A stretch of 64,000 nt of DNA, taken from contig NZ_JBLTYX010000017.1 of the NCBI RefSeq assembly GCF_048066115.1, forward strand, positions 62,001-126,000, in the 5' to 3' direction. Both the position numbers and the translations under genes were made by a program. Below, piece after piece: positions 33,295 to 42,605 of this stretch (position 1 is its first letter; each line of letters opens with the position of its first letter). This stretch comes from Niveispirillum sp048066115 (GTDB lineage Bacteria; Pseudomonadota; Alphaproteobacteria; Azospirillales; Azospirillaceae). The notes under the pieces are model-generated. The model made no database searches. It was not told where the DNA came from and worked only from the letters and a program-made list of their open reading frames with translations.

Positions 33295-35279
33295 GCGGCG
33301 GGCTTGGTCTCTTGGGGAAGAACCGCCGAAAGGGTGCCGATCAGATGCTCAAGCTTGATGGGCTTGGCCAGGAAGGCCTGCATGCCGGCCTCGCGGCATT
33401 GCTGGCGGATTTCCGCCGATAGGTTGGCGGTCAGGGCGACGATGGGCACCCTGGCACCCTGGCCCTCCATGGCACGCAGCCGGCGGGCGGCCTCCAGCCC
33501 GTCCATGTCGGGCATGGACAGGTCCATGATGATGGCATCCACCGGCCGTTCGCGCACCACGGCGATGGCGTCGGCGCCGTTGCCGGCCTGCAGAACCTCC
33601 GCGCCCCGCTGCACCAGCAGTTCGGTGGCGACGAATCGGTTCACCTCGTCATCCTCCACCAGCAGGATGACGGGCCGCCCGCCGGCACCGGCCGGCAGGG
33701 CCGCCTGGATGGGGGCGTCATGGCGCGGCCGGTCCACGGGCAGCGGCACCAGCGGCAGGCACAAGGTGAACTGGCTGCCCTGGTCGGGATCGCTTTCCAC
33801 CATCAAGCTGCCGCCCAGCATGTCGGTCAGCGACCGGGCGATGGACAGGCCCAGCCCCGCCCCGCCGAAACGGCGGGTGATGGAATTGTCGGCCTGGCTG
33901 AACATTTCGAAAATCTGGTCCAGCTTTTCGGGCGGAATGCCGATGCCGGTATCCACCACCTGAAACCGCACCCAATGCATGGGCGACGGGATGGTCAGGC
34001 CGGGCACCGCGCCCGGCGCCTCCACCCGATCGACCGACAGGGTGACGCGCCCGTGCTCGGTGAACTTGACGGCATTGTCCAGCAGGCACAGCAATATCTG
34101 GCGCAGGCGCTTGGCATCGGTGACCACGCCCGACGGCACCCCGTCGCCCGTGCGCAGGCTCAACGCCAGGCTCTTGCGCTCCGCCCTGGGCCCCACGGTG
34201 GACATCAGGTCGCCCAGCAGCAGGCCCAGATCGACGGGCCCCGGCTCCATCTCCAGCCGCCCGGCCTCCAGCCGCGCCATGTCCAGCACATCGTCGATCA
34301 GGGTCAGCAGGGCGGCACTGGAACTGCCCATCACCTCCAGCAGCCTTATCTGGGCGGCATTCAGGTTATGGGTCTCCAGAATCTGGAGGCAGCCCTGGAT
34401 GGCGTTGATCGGGGTGCGGATCTCATGGCTGATGGTGGCCAGGAATTCAGACTTGGCCCGGTCGGCGGCGCGCGCCTGCTCCGCCGCCGCCTCGGCCGCC
34501 GCCCGTTCCGCCGCCATGCGGTCCATCATGCGCAGCAATGCCGCCGCCGCCGTCCCCATGGCCACCGCCACCACGACGATGGGCAGCGCATAATAGAACA
34601 GCTGGTTGCCCAGGGTGGACGGGTCGAACACATCGCCCGGCCGGTTCAGCAGCAGGTCGGCGGCATAGGCGGTATTGACCAGCACCGTGATGGCCATGGC
34701 CGTCAGCAGCACCCATTCCGGCATCCGCCTTGGCTGCACCCCGGCCAGGCAGACCAGGGCAACGGCCAGCGCCACCTCGATAAAGCCGCAATTCAGCAGC
34801 TCGCGCAGCACCCCGTCATTGCGGACCAGGGCAACCGCCACCAGCACCGATACCAGCAGACCGCCAGCCAGCCAGCGGCGCCAGCGCAGCCGGCGACCGG
34901 CATAGATGGCGGCACCCTGCGCGAAGAAGAAGAACACCAGATTGTACAGCGTATCGCCCAGCAGGGCGACGGAGCCGGTCGCCAGCGTGAAGGGCCCCTT
35001 CACCAGGCTGATCAACGGCAGGGCCAGCAGCGCCGTGCCGAAGGCCAGCGCCCAGCACAGCGCATAGGTTTCCCGCCGCCCATATGCCCAGATGACGGCC
35101 AGCAACCCGCCCGCCCCCAGAAGGGGGGCGACATTGACCAGCAGCAGGGCATGTTCCAGGTTCATGTTCGTCAAATTGACAGCGGCGGCGATAAACAGAA
35201 GATTGAGCAGAGGCGCCATCTTGCAACAAGGCCGCACAATACGCAATCTCCAGCACAGGAATGGCTGGATCTTCATCAT
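33291..35279 (-). CDS. Hybrid sensor histidine kinase with receiver domain
   Basis: Up to 662 aa. The N-terminal half has about seven membrane helices, followed by a linker coiled coil rich in Ala and Glu. The HisKA domain carries the phospho-acceptor histidine in ATISHEIRTPINAI, the HATPase has G1/G2-type boxes (DTGIGIPPEKL, GGAGLGLSIA), and a C-terminal receiver carries the phospho-accepting Asp in IIMDLSMPDMDG. The signal is membrane-borne but unknown. The start is uncertain: ATG at 35279, 35219 or 35165, none with a strong ribosome-binding site. The stop lies in a palindromic repeat. Confidence 0.9.
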   Translation of the reverse strand: MMKIQPFLCWRLRIVRPCCKMAPLLNLLFIAAAVNLTNMNLEHALLLVNVAPLLGAGGLLAVIWAYGRRETYALCWALAFGTALLALPLISLVKGPFTLATGSVALLGDTLYNLVFFFFAQGAAIYAGRRLRWRRWLAGGLLVSVLVAVALVRNDGVLRELLNCGFIEVALAVALVCLAGVQPRRMPEWVLLTAMAITVLVNTAYAADLLLNRPGDVFDPSTLGNQLFYYALPIVVVAVAMGTAAAALLRMMDRMAAERAAAEAAAEQARAADRAKSEFLATISHEIRTPINAIQGCLQILETHNLNAAQIRLLEVMGSSSAALLTLIDDVLDMARLEAGRLEMEPGPVDLGLLLGDLMSTVGPRAERKSLALSLRTGDGVPSGVVTDAKRLRQILLCLLDNAVKFTEHGRVTLSVDRVEAPGAVPGLTIPSPMHWVRFQVVDTGIGIPPEKLDQIFEMFSQADNSITRRFGGAGLGLSIARSLTDMLGGSLMVESDPDQGSQFTLCLPLVPLPVDRPRHDAPIQAALPAGAGGRPVILLVEDDEVNRFVATELLVQRGAEVLQAGNGADAIAVVRERPVDAIIMDLSMPDMDGLEAARRLRAMEGQGARVPIVALTANLSAEIRQQCREAGMQAFLAKPIKLEHLIGTLSAVLPQETKPAA

Positions 35280-35545
35280 CTATAGTCGTGTATGCTTAAT
35301 ATAGCCGCTCCATTCATGAACACATTAACATGGATTTGCCTGGATTTTTTCCTGTCGACTTGTCACAAGGCTCTGCTGCTTGACAGGATGGCGGCGGACC
35401 GGACTGCGCATCGGGTTATCTTGTCCCGCGCTTCGTTCTGGCAAATGATTGGTCGATATGATTCAAAGGTCTGTCCGATGTGGATAATCCATCGGGCCAG
35501 AGGGGGCCGTCCGGGCGACGGCAAGGGAACGCCAATCCGGGGCAC

Positions 35546-36283
35546 ATGGTCATGAACAATCTCATCCGCGGGCTGCTGCTGACGATCGGGGCGCTGCTGC
35601 TGGGCAGCGCGCCGGCCGCCGCCTTCCGCCTGATCCCCATCGAAATGGAATTCGAGCCGTCGGGCCGTGGCGCCACGCAGATCTTCCGCGTGGAGAACGA
35701 CACGCAACTGCCCATCGCCATCGAGGTGCATATCACCGGCCGCAAGATGGGCCCGGATGGGGAGGATCTGCCGGCCGAGCGTTCCGACGACTGGATCATC
35801 TTCCCCGAGCAGATCGTGCTGGAACCCAACCAGAGCCAGTCGGTGCGCGTGCAATGGACCGGTACCGCCGCGCCCGACAAGGAACTGGCCTACCGGCTGA
35901 TCGCCGAACAGCTGGATGTCGATATCGGCCAGGCCCCGACGGAGGGCGGCAAGGTCAAGCTGCTGGTGCAGTACAAGGCCTCGCTCTATGTCACCCCGCC
36001 CGGCGTCAAGCCGCAGATCAACGTGCTGAGCGCCGGCCCGCGCCAGCTGGTCGACGGCGTGGTGATGGAGATGCAGGTGCGCAATGACGGCACCGCCCAC
36101 AAGATCCTGAAGGACCCGACCCTGACCCTGTCGGCTGGCGGCAAGTCGGTCACCGTCCCCGCCGACCGGCTGGGCGGACTGGCGGGGGAGAATGTGCTGC
36201 CCGGCGTGACGCGCCATTTCCTGCTGCCCTGGCCGGGCGACCTGCCCAAGGGTCCGCTGCAGGCCAAGCTGAACCTGCCCTGA
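35546..36283 (+). CDS. Periplasmic pilus chaperone (PapD-like)
   Basis: 245 aa with a signal peptide (cut near APAAA, residue 25). The two immunoglobulin-like domains typical of fimbrial chaperones are shown by QIFRVENDTQLPIAIEV, the W..P.Q..L.P...QSVRVQW pattern, and KLLVQYKASLYV with the following basic and hydrophobic strands. It binds pilin subunits in the periplasm and delivers them to the usher, whose gene follows 26 bp downstream. Starts at 35546 or 35552 (two Met). Confidence 0.9.
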   Translation: MVMNNLIRGLLLTIGALLLGSAPAAAFRLIPIEMEFEPSGRGATQIFRVENDTQLPIAIEVHITGRKMGPDGEDLPAERSDDWIIFPEQIVLEPNQSQSVRVQWTGTAAPDKELAYRLIAEQLDVDIGQAPTEGGKVKLLVQYKASLYVTPPGVKPQINVLSAGPRQLVDGVVMEMQVRNDGTAHKILKDPTLTLSAGGKSVTVPADRLGGLAGENVLPGVTRHFLLPWPGDLPKGPLQAKLNLP

Positions 36284-36309
36284 CCTGACGCCGCCCACCA
36301 CCCCTGACC

Positions 36310-38919
36310 ATGCGCGCCTCCCCCTCCCCCCCTCTCCGGCGGTACCGGCGGCTGGCCATCGCCGGCCCGTCGGCCCTGGCGCTGGCCCTGGCGCCGGTGC
36401 GGCTGGCGCTGGGTGCGGGGTCGGAAACGCCGGCAGCCGCACCCACCCCGCCGCCGGCAGCATCCAAGATCACCGCGGACGAGCTGTTCAAGAAGGCGTT
36501 CGGACAGATGAAACAGGCCGCCACCAGCCAGAAGGCCGACATCCCCGTCTATTTCGACGGGTACGAAATCGGGCAGGTGCCGGCCGTGGTGTCGCTCAGC
36601 GCCGATGACACCACGGTGGACCTGCGCAAGCTGGCCGACCTGCTGCGCCCCATCGCCCAGGACGAACCCTTGCAGGCCCTGCTGGCCCAGGCCGGGCCCG
36701 ACGGATATGGGGCACCGGCCCGCATGGCCAAGGCGGGCATCCAGCTCTCCTATGATGGCGGCGACCAGCTGGTGAAGGTCATCGTGCCAGCGGTGGCGCG
36801 CAAGCCGCGCGACCTGTCGGTGCTGGAACGCGGTGCTGCCGCGCGGGCCTATACGATCGTGCCGCAGGCCGATCTGTCGGCGCAGATGAACATGCGGGCG
36901 GCGGTGGAATATCTGTCGGTGCCCACCGGCCTGGGCGATGACGGTCTGGGCCCGCTCTCCGTCTCCTTCGAACCCGCCATCAACTGGAAGGGCTGGGTGG
37001 TGGAGGGCGAGATCAATTACCGGGAGGATGCCACCCGCACCTTGTCGCGCGGGCCGGTGCGCCTGGTCCATGACTTCGTCGATCGCGGCATCCGCTCGCA
37101 GCTGGGCGACCTGTCGGTGCCGGTGACGGGGGCGCAGGTGGGGCGCGCCATGGCCGGCATCTCCGTGGCCAAGAACTTCTCCATCCGCCCCTATGATCTG
37201 GTCCAGCCCGGCGGCAACCGCGAATTCATCCTGGACAATCCGTCGGTGGTGGAGGTCATCGTCAATGGCCGCCCCACCCGTACCTTCCGCCTGGAACCCG
37301 GCCCCTACAACCTGAACAATTTCCCCGGCGCATCGGGCACCAACGACGTGCAGATCCGCATCACCGACGCCTTCGGCCGCGAACAGACCATCGATTTCCC
37401 CTTCTTCTTCGACAGCCAGCTGCTGGCTGCCGGAGTGCAGGAATATGGCTACAGCCTGGGTGTGCCCTCGCAGGTGGTCGATGACAAATATACCTATGAC
37501 GAGAAGGACCCGATCCTCTCCGCCTATCACCGCGTGGGCATCACCGACAATTTCACCCTGACGCTGGGCACCCAGATCGACAAGAGTGAAACCAGCGTCA
37601 CGGCGGAGGCGCTGGTGGCCACGGCACTCGGCACCTTCTCCGTCGAACCGGCGGCCTATCTGCGGCGCACCGACTGGGGCACGGACGAGACCCCGGCCGA
37701 CAAGAAGCACGGGTTCGGCGGCACCCTGCGCTACCGGTCCTACACCAACGGCGCCTCGGTGCTGGACAGCCAGGCCATCACCGCCCAGGTCAGCTGGTAC
37801 GATCCGAACTACCGCTCCTTCGGTTCCACCTTCGTCTCCAACACCAAGCTGGATGCCGCCGCCCGCATCAGCCATCCCCTGTTCGCCGACATCACCGCCT
37901 CGCTGGGCGGGCGCTACCGCCTGACGCGCGGGCCCAACGAGGATGACAGCTACAGCGCCGACCTGGCCCTGCGCCGCCGCCTGTTCGAGACGGGCAATAT
38001 CGACCTGACATTCAGCCATGGCCGCGACGGGTTCGGGGTGAAGGAAACCGGCCTCTATCTCACCACCCGCTTCATCTTCGATGGCGGGCGGCAGAGCGGG
38101 GGCGCCAGCATCGACACCATCTCCAGGCAGCAGCGCCTGGATTGGCGCTTTCAGTCGCTCTACACGGTCAACGCGTTTTCCGGCGGGCTGGAGCTGCTGA
38201 ACGAGAAGGGCACGTCCGGCGACCGGGTGCAGGGCAACCTGAACTACACCAACCAGCGCTTCGACGCGCAGCTGCGCCAGGACACGGTGCGGCGCAGCCT
38301 GAACGACACCAAGGGCATCGAAAGCCGCACGCAGCTGTCGGCCGCCACCGCGCTCGCCTTCGCCGACGGTCATGTCGGCGTCACGCGGCCCATCACCAAC
38401 AGCTTCGCCATCATCGTCCCCCATCCCCGCCTGGCCGGAAAGGATGTCGGCGTCGATCCGGTGGATGACCGCTACGTCGCGGAGACGGACTGGCTGGGCG
38501 TGCCGGTGGTGCCCAACATCTCCGCCTACCTGGTGCGCCCCATCCTGCTGGACGTGCCCGACGCCCCGGCCAATTACGACCTGGGCGAGGATCGGCCGGC
38601 GGTGCAGCCCGGCTACCGCTCCGGCACCATCATCACCATCGGCACCGACGCCATCGCCTCGCTGGTCGGCACGCTGATGACGGCCGAGGGCAAGCCGGCA
38701 TCGCTGCTGTCGGGCGTGCTGCGCCCGGTGGGCATCAAGGATGCCAAGGATCTGGCCTTCTTCACCAACCGCGCCGGCCTGTTCCGCATCGACAGCGTGC
38801 GACCCGGCGACTGGCAGCTGATCATCACCGGCATGGAGAAGAAACCCTTCCCCATAACCGTGCCCAAGGAAGCGGAAGGTATCGTCAAGCTGGACCCGAT
38901 CACCCTGCCAGGCGGTTGA
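36310..38919 (+). CDS. Outer-membrane usher of a chaperone-usher pilus
   Basis: 869 aa. The N-terminal domain (YFDGYEIGQVPAVVSLSADD) receives chaperone-subunit complexes. A long beta-barrel with many alternating aromatic/polar strands, a plug-like domain and C-terminal domains (GVLRPVGIKDAKDLAFFTNR, GLFRIDSVRPGDWQLII) follow. It fits the archaic/spore-coat-U type ushers better than the FimD type, judging by the PGPYNLNNFP segment and the SCPU subunits nearby. Its last 20 bp overlap the end of the convergent amidase gene. Confidence 0.9.
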   Translation: MRASPSPPLRRYRRLAIAGPSALALALAPVRLALGAGSETPAAAPTPPPAASKITADELFKKAFGQMKQAATSQKADIPVYFDGYEIGQVPAVVSLSADDTTVDLRKLADLLRPIAQDEPLQALLAQAGPDGYGAPARMAKAGIQLSYDGGDQLVKVIVPAVARKPRDLSVLERGAAARAYTIVPQADLSAQMNMRAAVEYLSVPTGLGDDGLGPLSVSFEPAINWKGWVVEGEINYREDATRTLSRGPVRLVHDFVDRGIRSQLGDLSVPVTGAQVGRAMAGISVAKNFSIRPYDLVQPGGNREFILDNPSVVEVIVNGRPTRTFRLEPGPYNLNNFPGASGTNDVQIRITDAFGREQTIDFPFFFDSQLLAAGVQEYGYSLGVPSQVVDDKYTYDEKDPILSAYHRVGITDNFTLTLGTQIDKSETSVTAEALVATALGTFSVEPAAYLRRTDWGTDETPADKKHGFGGTLRYRSYTNGASVLDSQAITAQVSWYDPNYRSFGSTFVSNTKLDAAARISHPLFADITASLGGRYRLTRGPNEDDSYSADLALRRRLFETGNIDLTFSHGRDGFGVKETGLYLTTRFIFDGGRQSGGASIDTISRQQRLDWRFQSLYTVNAFSGGLELLNEKGTSGDRVQGNLNYTNQRFDAQLRQDTVRRSLNDTKGIESRTQLSAATALAFADGHVGVTRPITNSFAIIVPHPRLAGKDVGVDPVDDRYVAETDWLGVPVVPNISAYLVRPILLDVPDAPANYDLGEDRPAVQPGYRSGTIITIGTDAIASLVGTLMTAEGKPASLLSGVLRPVGIKDAKDLAFFTNRAGLFRIDSVRPGDWQLIITGMEKKPFPITVPKEAEGIVKLDPITLPGG

Positions 38920-40249
38920 TATCAGGCCGCCGGTCGGCCCAGTCGGTGTCGCACTGGTACGCATGGCCCAGCGTCACCAGCACCCCTTCCCGCCACGGGG
39001 TGGAGAGGAGCTGCAACGATATGGGCATCCCGCCCGCATCCACCCCGCACGGCACCGCCAGCCCCGGCAGGTCCAGCCAGTTGGCGATGCGCACATAGCG
39101 GCTGAAGGGCAACCGCCCCTCATCCGCATCGGCCAGGGCCGGGGCCGTCAAGGGAACGGTGGGGGTCAGGAGGACGTCGTAATCCTGGGCCCAGGCATAA
39201 AACCGCGTCTGCTCCTGCCCCTGCACCCGGATCAGCCTGGACAATTCCGTATCCGTAACATCCTGACCGCCCCGTAACCGCCCCAGTACACCCCCATCCA
39301 TTTCGGAACCGTAACGCTCTATCCGTTCCCACCACAGCCGCCAGGCCCGTCCCGCCATCAGCAGGCCCGACGGTTCCACGCAGGCCACCGGATCGATGGC
39401 GGGTGCGACCTCCACCAGCCTAGCCCCCAGCGCCTCCAGCCGGGCGAGTGCGGCCAGATAGGCGGCCCCCACCGCCCCCTCCACCCCGTCCAGGAACCGG
39501 TCGGGCAGCACCGCCAGCACCAGCCCGCGCGGGCTGGCCGCCAGCGCCTCGCCATCGTCGAACCGCGCCTGCCGGGCCAGCTTGGGCCCCGGCTCCACCG
39601 GTCCCGCCGCCGGATCCCGCATCACCGCCAGCATGCGGGCCACCTCCTCCACGGTCCGGGCCATGGGCCCGATCGTGTCCAGTTCCGGGCAGAGTGGCAG
39701 GCAGCCCGCCATCGGCACCCGCCCGCGCGTCGGCTTCAGCCCAACGATATTGTTCAGTGCCGAGGGGATGCGGATCGACCCACCGGTGTCGGTGCCCAGG
39801 GCCGCATCGGCCAGACCGGCGGCCACCGCGACGGCCGACCCGCTGGACGACCCGCCCGGCACCCGCACCGTCGCCGCATCCCACGGGTTGCGCGGCGTGG
39901 TGGTGGCGCGGTTGATACCCCAGGTGCCGAACGCCAGCTCAACCGTGTTGGCCTTGCCCAGCGCCAGCATGCCGGCCCCCATCAGCGATGCCGCCGCCGC
40001 CGCATGCGCCGGCGCGTCGGCCACCACGGCCGTGCGGCAGCCCCCACCCGTGGGCAGGCCGCGCAAATCCAGCAGATCCTTCACCGCCAGGGTGCGCCCG
40101 GCCAGCGGTCCCTTGGCTGCCGCCCGGTCCTGCTTCCACGCCTCCTCCCGCACCCATTCCGGCTCCACCAGGGCGAAGGCCCGCAGATGCGGGTCGAACC
40201 GGGCGATACGGTCCAGGGCGGTCTCGGCGATGCGGGCGAAGTCGGTCAT
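38900..40249 (-). CDS. Amidase (amidase-signature family)
   Basis: 449-aa hydrolase with the Ser-cisSer-Lys triad. Lys lies in AVKDLLDLRGLPTGGG (near residue 57), the glycine/serine-rich loop GGSSSGSAVAVAAGLAD carries cisSer, and GTDTGGSIRIPSALN carries the nucleophile serine. It is probably cytoplasmic. The substrate is unknown; the family ranges from indoleacetamide to glutamyl-tRNA amidation, and no GatB/GatC genes are nearby. It sits on the opposite strand inside the pilus cluster, convergent with the usher (20-bp overlap). Confidence 0.93.
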   Translation of the reverse strand: MTDFARIAETALDRIARFDPHLRAFALVEPEWVREEAWKQDRAAAKGPLAGRTLAVKDLLDLRGLPTGGGCRTAVVADAPAHAAAAASLMGAGMLALGKANTVELAFGTWGINRATTTPRNPWDAATVRVPGGSSSGSAVAVAAGLADAALGTDTGGSIRIPSALNNIVGLKPTRGRVPMAGCLPLCPELDTIGPMARTVEEVARMLAVMRDPAAGPVEPGPKLARQARFDDGEALAASPRGLVLAVLPDRFLDGVEGAVGAAYLAALARLEALGARLVEVAPAIDPVACVEPSGLLMAGRAWRLWWERIERYGSEMDGGVLGRLRGGQDVTDTELSRLIRVQGQEQTRFYAWAQDYDVLLTPTVPLTAPALADADEGRLPFSRYVRIANWLDLPGLAVPCGVDAGGMPISLQLLSTPWREGVLVTLGHAYQCDTDWADRRPDINRLAG

Positions 40250-40400
40250 GGCGGATGGGCTGCCTTTGCGTGGGGTGCGGCATCATAGCGGCTGCGCCGG
40301 CCCGATCTATGCTTTTGGTTCCCACCAAACCGCTTGGATTGCCGCCCCCGGAACTGGCATTGTGATTGCATCCACCTGCGGTGGTGCCGATGATGCTGGA

Positions 40401-41315
40401 ATGGAAATGCCGACCACCCTCCGCCTGCCCCGTTTCACCCTCGCCATGGCCGCGTGCCTGCTGCTGGCCACACCGGTCCCGGCGAAGGAAAGCGACCGCT
40501 GCGAGATCGACATCAACAGCATCGACCGGATCGAACCCACGGCCGAATACGACCCTTATGGCGGCAACGCCACCGGCTACCACACCATCGAGCTGGAGCA
40601 TGATGACGGCCCGGCCTGCGCCCTGCTGGTCGGCATCGACGATGGAGGCAATGGCGGCCGCATCATGGACAGTTCCAAGGACCGGCTGGTCTATGACCTG
40701 TACAAGGACAGCCGGCTCAGCCAACGGGTGGGGGACATAAGGGGCAATGAGAGCAACATGTTCGCCCTGCAGATGGACAAGAAGAACGACGAGGCGTCGA
40801 TCCAGGTCTTCTCCAACATCCCCGGCGGGCAACTGGTGCCCAAAGGCACCTATTCGGACCGGGTGACGGTCAATGTCTATCAGCTGATCGATGGGATCCC
40901 CGTCGGCCCCATCGCTTCGCGCACCGCCCAGGTCCGCACCAAGGTGCGGACGGTGGTCACCGCCAGCGTCATCGTCAATGGCGTCACCCGTCCCCTGAAC
41001 GGATCGGTGGGCACGCTGGACCTGGGCGACCTGACGCGCGGCAGCAACGGGCGCTTCGATCTGGATATCAGCGGCAATGGCGATTATTCGCTGTCGCTGT
41101 CGTCGGAAAATGGCGGCCGTCTGGTCACGTCGGGCGGCGGCGGCATCAATTACCAGCTTTATGTCGCCGGCCGCGCCGTCTCGCTGAGCCGGGGAACCAA
41201 TGTCGATCTGGGTGGTGCCGGCCGCTATGAGATGCGGGTGGAAACCGGCACGCCGGGCCAGGTTCTGGCCGGTACCTATCAGGACAACTTGCTCTTGACC
41301 ATCACCGCCAATTAG
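40401..41315 (+). CDS. Spore-coat-U-type pilus protein, large (possible tip adhesin)
   Basis: 304 aa with a signal peptide (cut near VPAKE). The N-terminal half has an SCPU-like pattern (SNIPGGQLVPKGTYSDRVTV and NVYQ) and the C-terminal half a second Ig-like domain (VTASVIVNG, LSLSSENGGRLV and GTYQDNLLLTITAN). Two-domain subunits of this kind often sit at the tip and bind the target, but that is inference. The ATG at 40401 follows a weak GCTGGA. The companion single-domain subunit follows 74 bp downstream. Confidence 0.8.
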   Translation: MEMPTTLRLPRFTLAMAACLLLATPVPAKESDRCEIDINSIDRIEPTAEYDPYGGNATGYHTIELEHDDGPACALLVGIDDGGNGGRIMDSSKDRLVYDLYKDSRLSQRVGDIRGNESNMFALQMDKKNDEASIQVFSNIPGGQLVPKGTYSDRVTVNVYQLIDGIPVGPIASRTAQVRTKVRTVVTASVIVNGVTRPLNGSVGTLDLGDLTRGSNGRFDLDISGNGDYSLSLSSENGGRLVTSGGGGINYQLYVAGRAVSLSRGTNVDLGGAGRYEMRVETGTPGQVLAGTYQDNLLLTITAN

Positions 41316-41389
41316 GGTGGTTGCTTAGAACACCGTCGCGGCGCGGATAAACCGCCGTGGTTGCCCAGAACGGGTGGAAAGGATCTGCC

Positions 41390-41857
41390 ATGGTGCGGAT
41401 GGGAAGTTTCTTTGCGGGCGGCACCCTCACGCTCTGCCTGCTGCTGGCAGCACCTTCCGCCTGGGGTCAGACCGCCCAGGGCACCATCACGCTGCGCGCC
41501 ACCGTCACCGCCACCTGCGGCATCAGCCTGTCCACCGGCAACGCCACCCTGGACCTGACCGGCGGCACCACCAACATCCCCGTGGCCACGGTCGATGAGC
41601 GCTGCAACGCCGCCAACGGCTATACGGTCAGCCTTTCGTCAAAGAATGGTGGCAGCCTGTCGTCGGGCAGTGCCAACATCGCCTATACGCTGCATTATGG
41701 CGACAGCAACAGTGCCGCCGACGGCAGCCTGGCCACCAGCCGAGCCGTGACTGGTACCGGCCGGCAGACGGTGCTGTCCGTCTCCGTCCCCGGCGGGGCC
41801 CAGCGTCAGGCCGGCCAATACGAGGATACGGTGACCATCGCCATCGCCGCGAAGTGA
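41390..41857 (+). CDS. Spore-coat-U-type pilin subunit
   Basis: 155 aa with a signal peptide cut near SAWGQ. The SCPU domain is shown by ATVTATCGISLSTGNATL, the central VSLSSKNGG and the terminal GQYEDTVTIAIAAK, with a conserved cysteine pair. It is the likely structural or secreted subunit of the chaperone-usher system. AAAGGA precedes the ATG. Both SCPU proteins share the SSxNGG(S/R)L and YxD...(L/V)TI(T/A)A patterns and are clearly related. Confidence 0.85.
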   Translation: MVRMGSFFAGGTLTLCLLLAAPSAWGQTAQGTITLRATVTATCGISLSTGNATLDLTGGTTNIPVATVDERCNAANGYTVSLSSKNGGSLSSGSANIAYTLHYGDSNSAADGSLATSRAVTGTGRQTVLSVSVPGGAQRQAGQYEDTVTIAIAAK

Positions 41858-41870
41858 TAGAATAGTTAAG

Positions 41871-41946
41871 GCTGGCGACCGCCGGCCCGGCGCACGTGCG
41901 CCGCAAGCCAAGCCCGCGGACGCGGGCGCCCGGCGTTTGAGGGAAC
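41871..41946 (+). repeat. Structured 3'-UTR repeat, copy E
   Basis: Begins 13 bp after the pilin stop. Hairpin I is GCTGGC-GACC-GCCGGC (with one T-G pair), II is GGCGC-ACGT-GCGCC and III is CCCGC-GGAC-GCGGG. The end TTTGAGGGAAC lies 7 bp before the VOC start codon and can serve as its ribosome-binding site. Hairpins II and III differ from other copies on both arms. Confidence 0.88.
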
Positions 41947-41952
41947 AAAAAC

Positions 41953-42375
41953 ATGACCACGCGTCCTCGGTTCCACCTGGCCTTCCCGGTTCATGATCTG
42001 GCCGCCGCCCGCGCCTTCTATGGCGAACTGCTGGGCTGTGCGGAGGGGCGCAGCAGCCCGGAATGGGTGGATTTCGACCTTTACGGCCATCAGGTCGTGG
42101 CCCATCTGGCACCCGACGAATGTGGCCATGCCGACACCAACCCCGTGGACGGGCATGACGTGCCCGTGCGTCATTTCGGCCTGATCCTGGATTGGGACGA
42201 CTGGCATGCGCTGGCCGACCGGTTCCGCGCGGCGGACCAGCGCTTCATCATCGAACCCGGCATCCGCTTCAAGGGCCAGGTGGGCGAACAGGCCACCATG
42301 TTCCTGCTGGACCCCTCGGGCAATGCGCTGGAATTCAAATCCTTTCGCGACGAGAGCATGATTTTCGCGCGCTGA
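41953..42375 (+). CDS. VOC-family (glyoxalase/bleomycin-resistance fold) protein
   Basis: 140 aa with two beta-alpha-beta-beta-beta halves: HLAFPVHDLAAARAFYGELL at the start, LYGHQVVAHL, VRHFGLILDWDDWHALADR in the second half and FLLDPSGNALEFKSFRD at the end. Metal ligands would be His4-type and the final Glu of ALEFK. The substrate is unknown. Its ribosome-binding site (GAGGGA) is part of structured repeat copy E, and another copy follows the stop. Confidence 0.87.
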   Translation: MTTRPRFHLAFPVHDLAAARAFYGELLGCAEGRSSPEWVDFDLYGHQVVAHLAPDECGHADTNPVDGHDVPVRHFGLILDWDDWHALADRFRAADQRFIIEPGIRFKGQVGEQATMFLLDPSGNALEFKSFRDESMIFAR

Positions 42376-42377
42376 AG

Positions 42378-42453
42378 GCCGGCGACCGCCGGCCCGCCGC
42401 ACGTGCGGCGTAAGCCAAGCCCACGGATGTGGGCGCCCGGCGCCTGAGGGAAC
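42378..42453 (+). repeat. Structured 3'-UTR repeat, copy F
   Basis: Starts 2 bp after the VOC stop. Hairpin I is GCCGGC-GACC-GCCGGC, II is the perfect palindrome GCCGCACGTGCGGC and III is CCCAC-GGAT-GTGGG; the copy ends CGCCTGAGGGAAC. It is the closest copy to the family consensus, and together with E it brackets the VOC gene. Confidence 0.9.
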
Positions 42454-42605
42454 GCAAGAATTCCTCAACATATTCCCCAAATGACCTATGTCGCAGGGGC
42501 GTGGCGAAATACATGCAACGCTCTTGGCGTCTGTTCCCGCACACGTTAGTCTATACGCTGGGCGGGACGGTTACTTGTTGGTCCGACGAGGGCCAAAGGG
42601 CGGTC

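Noticed and set aside
35986..38964. A 992-codon open frame antisense to the pilus usher
   Set aside because: Same reason: shadow of a well-supported gene, with no recognisable domain.
41871..42453. Cobalamin, SAM or other known riboswitch in the structured repeats
   Set aside because: The AAGCCA linker recalls the cobalamin riboswitch, but the overall three-hairpin layout, 3'-UTR location and many copies do not fit.
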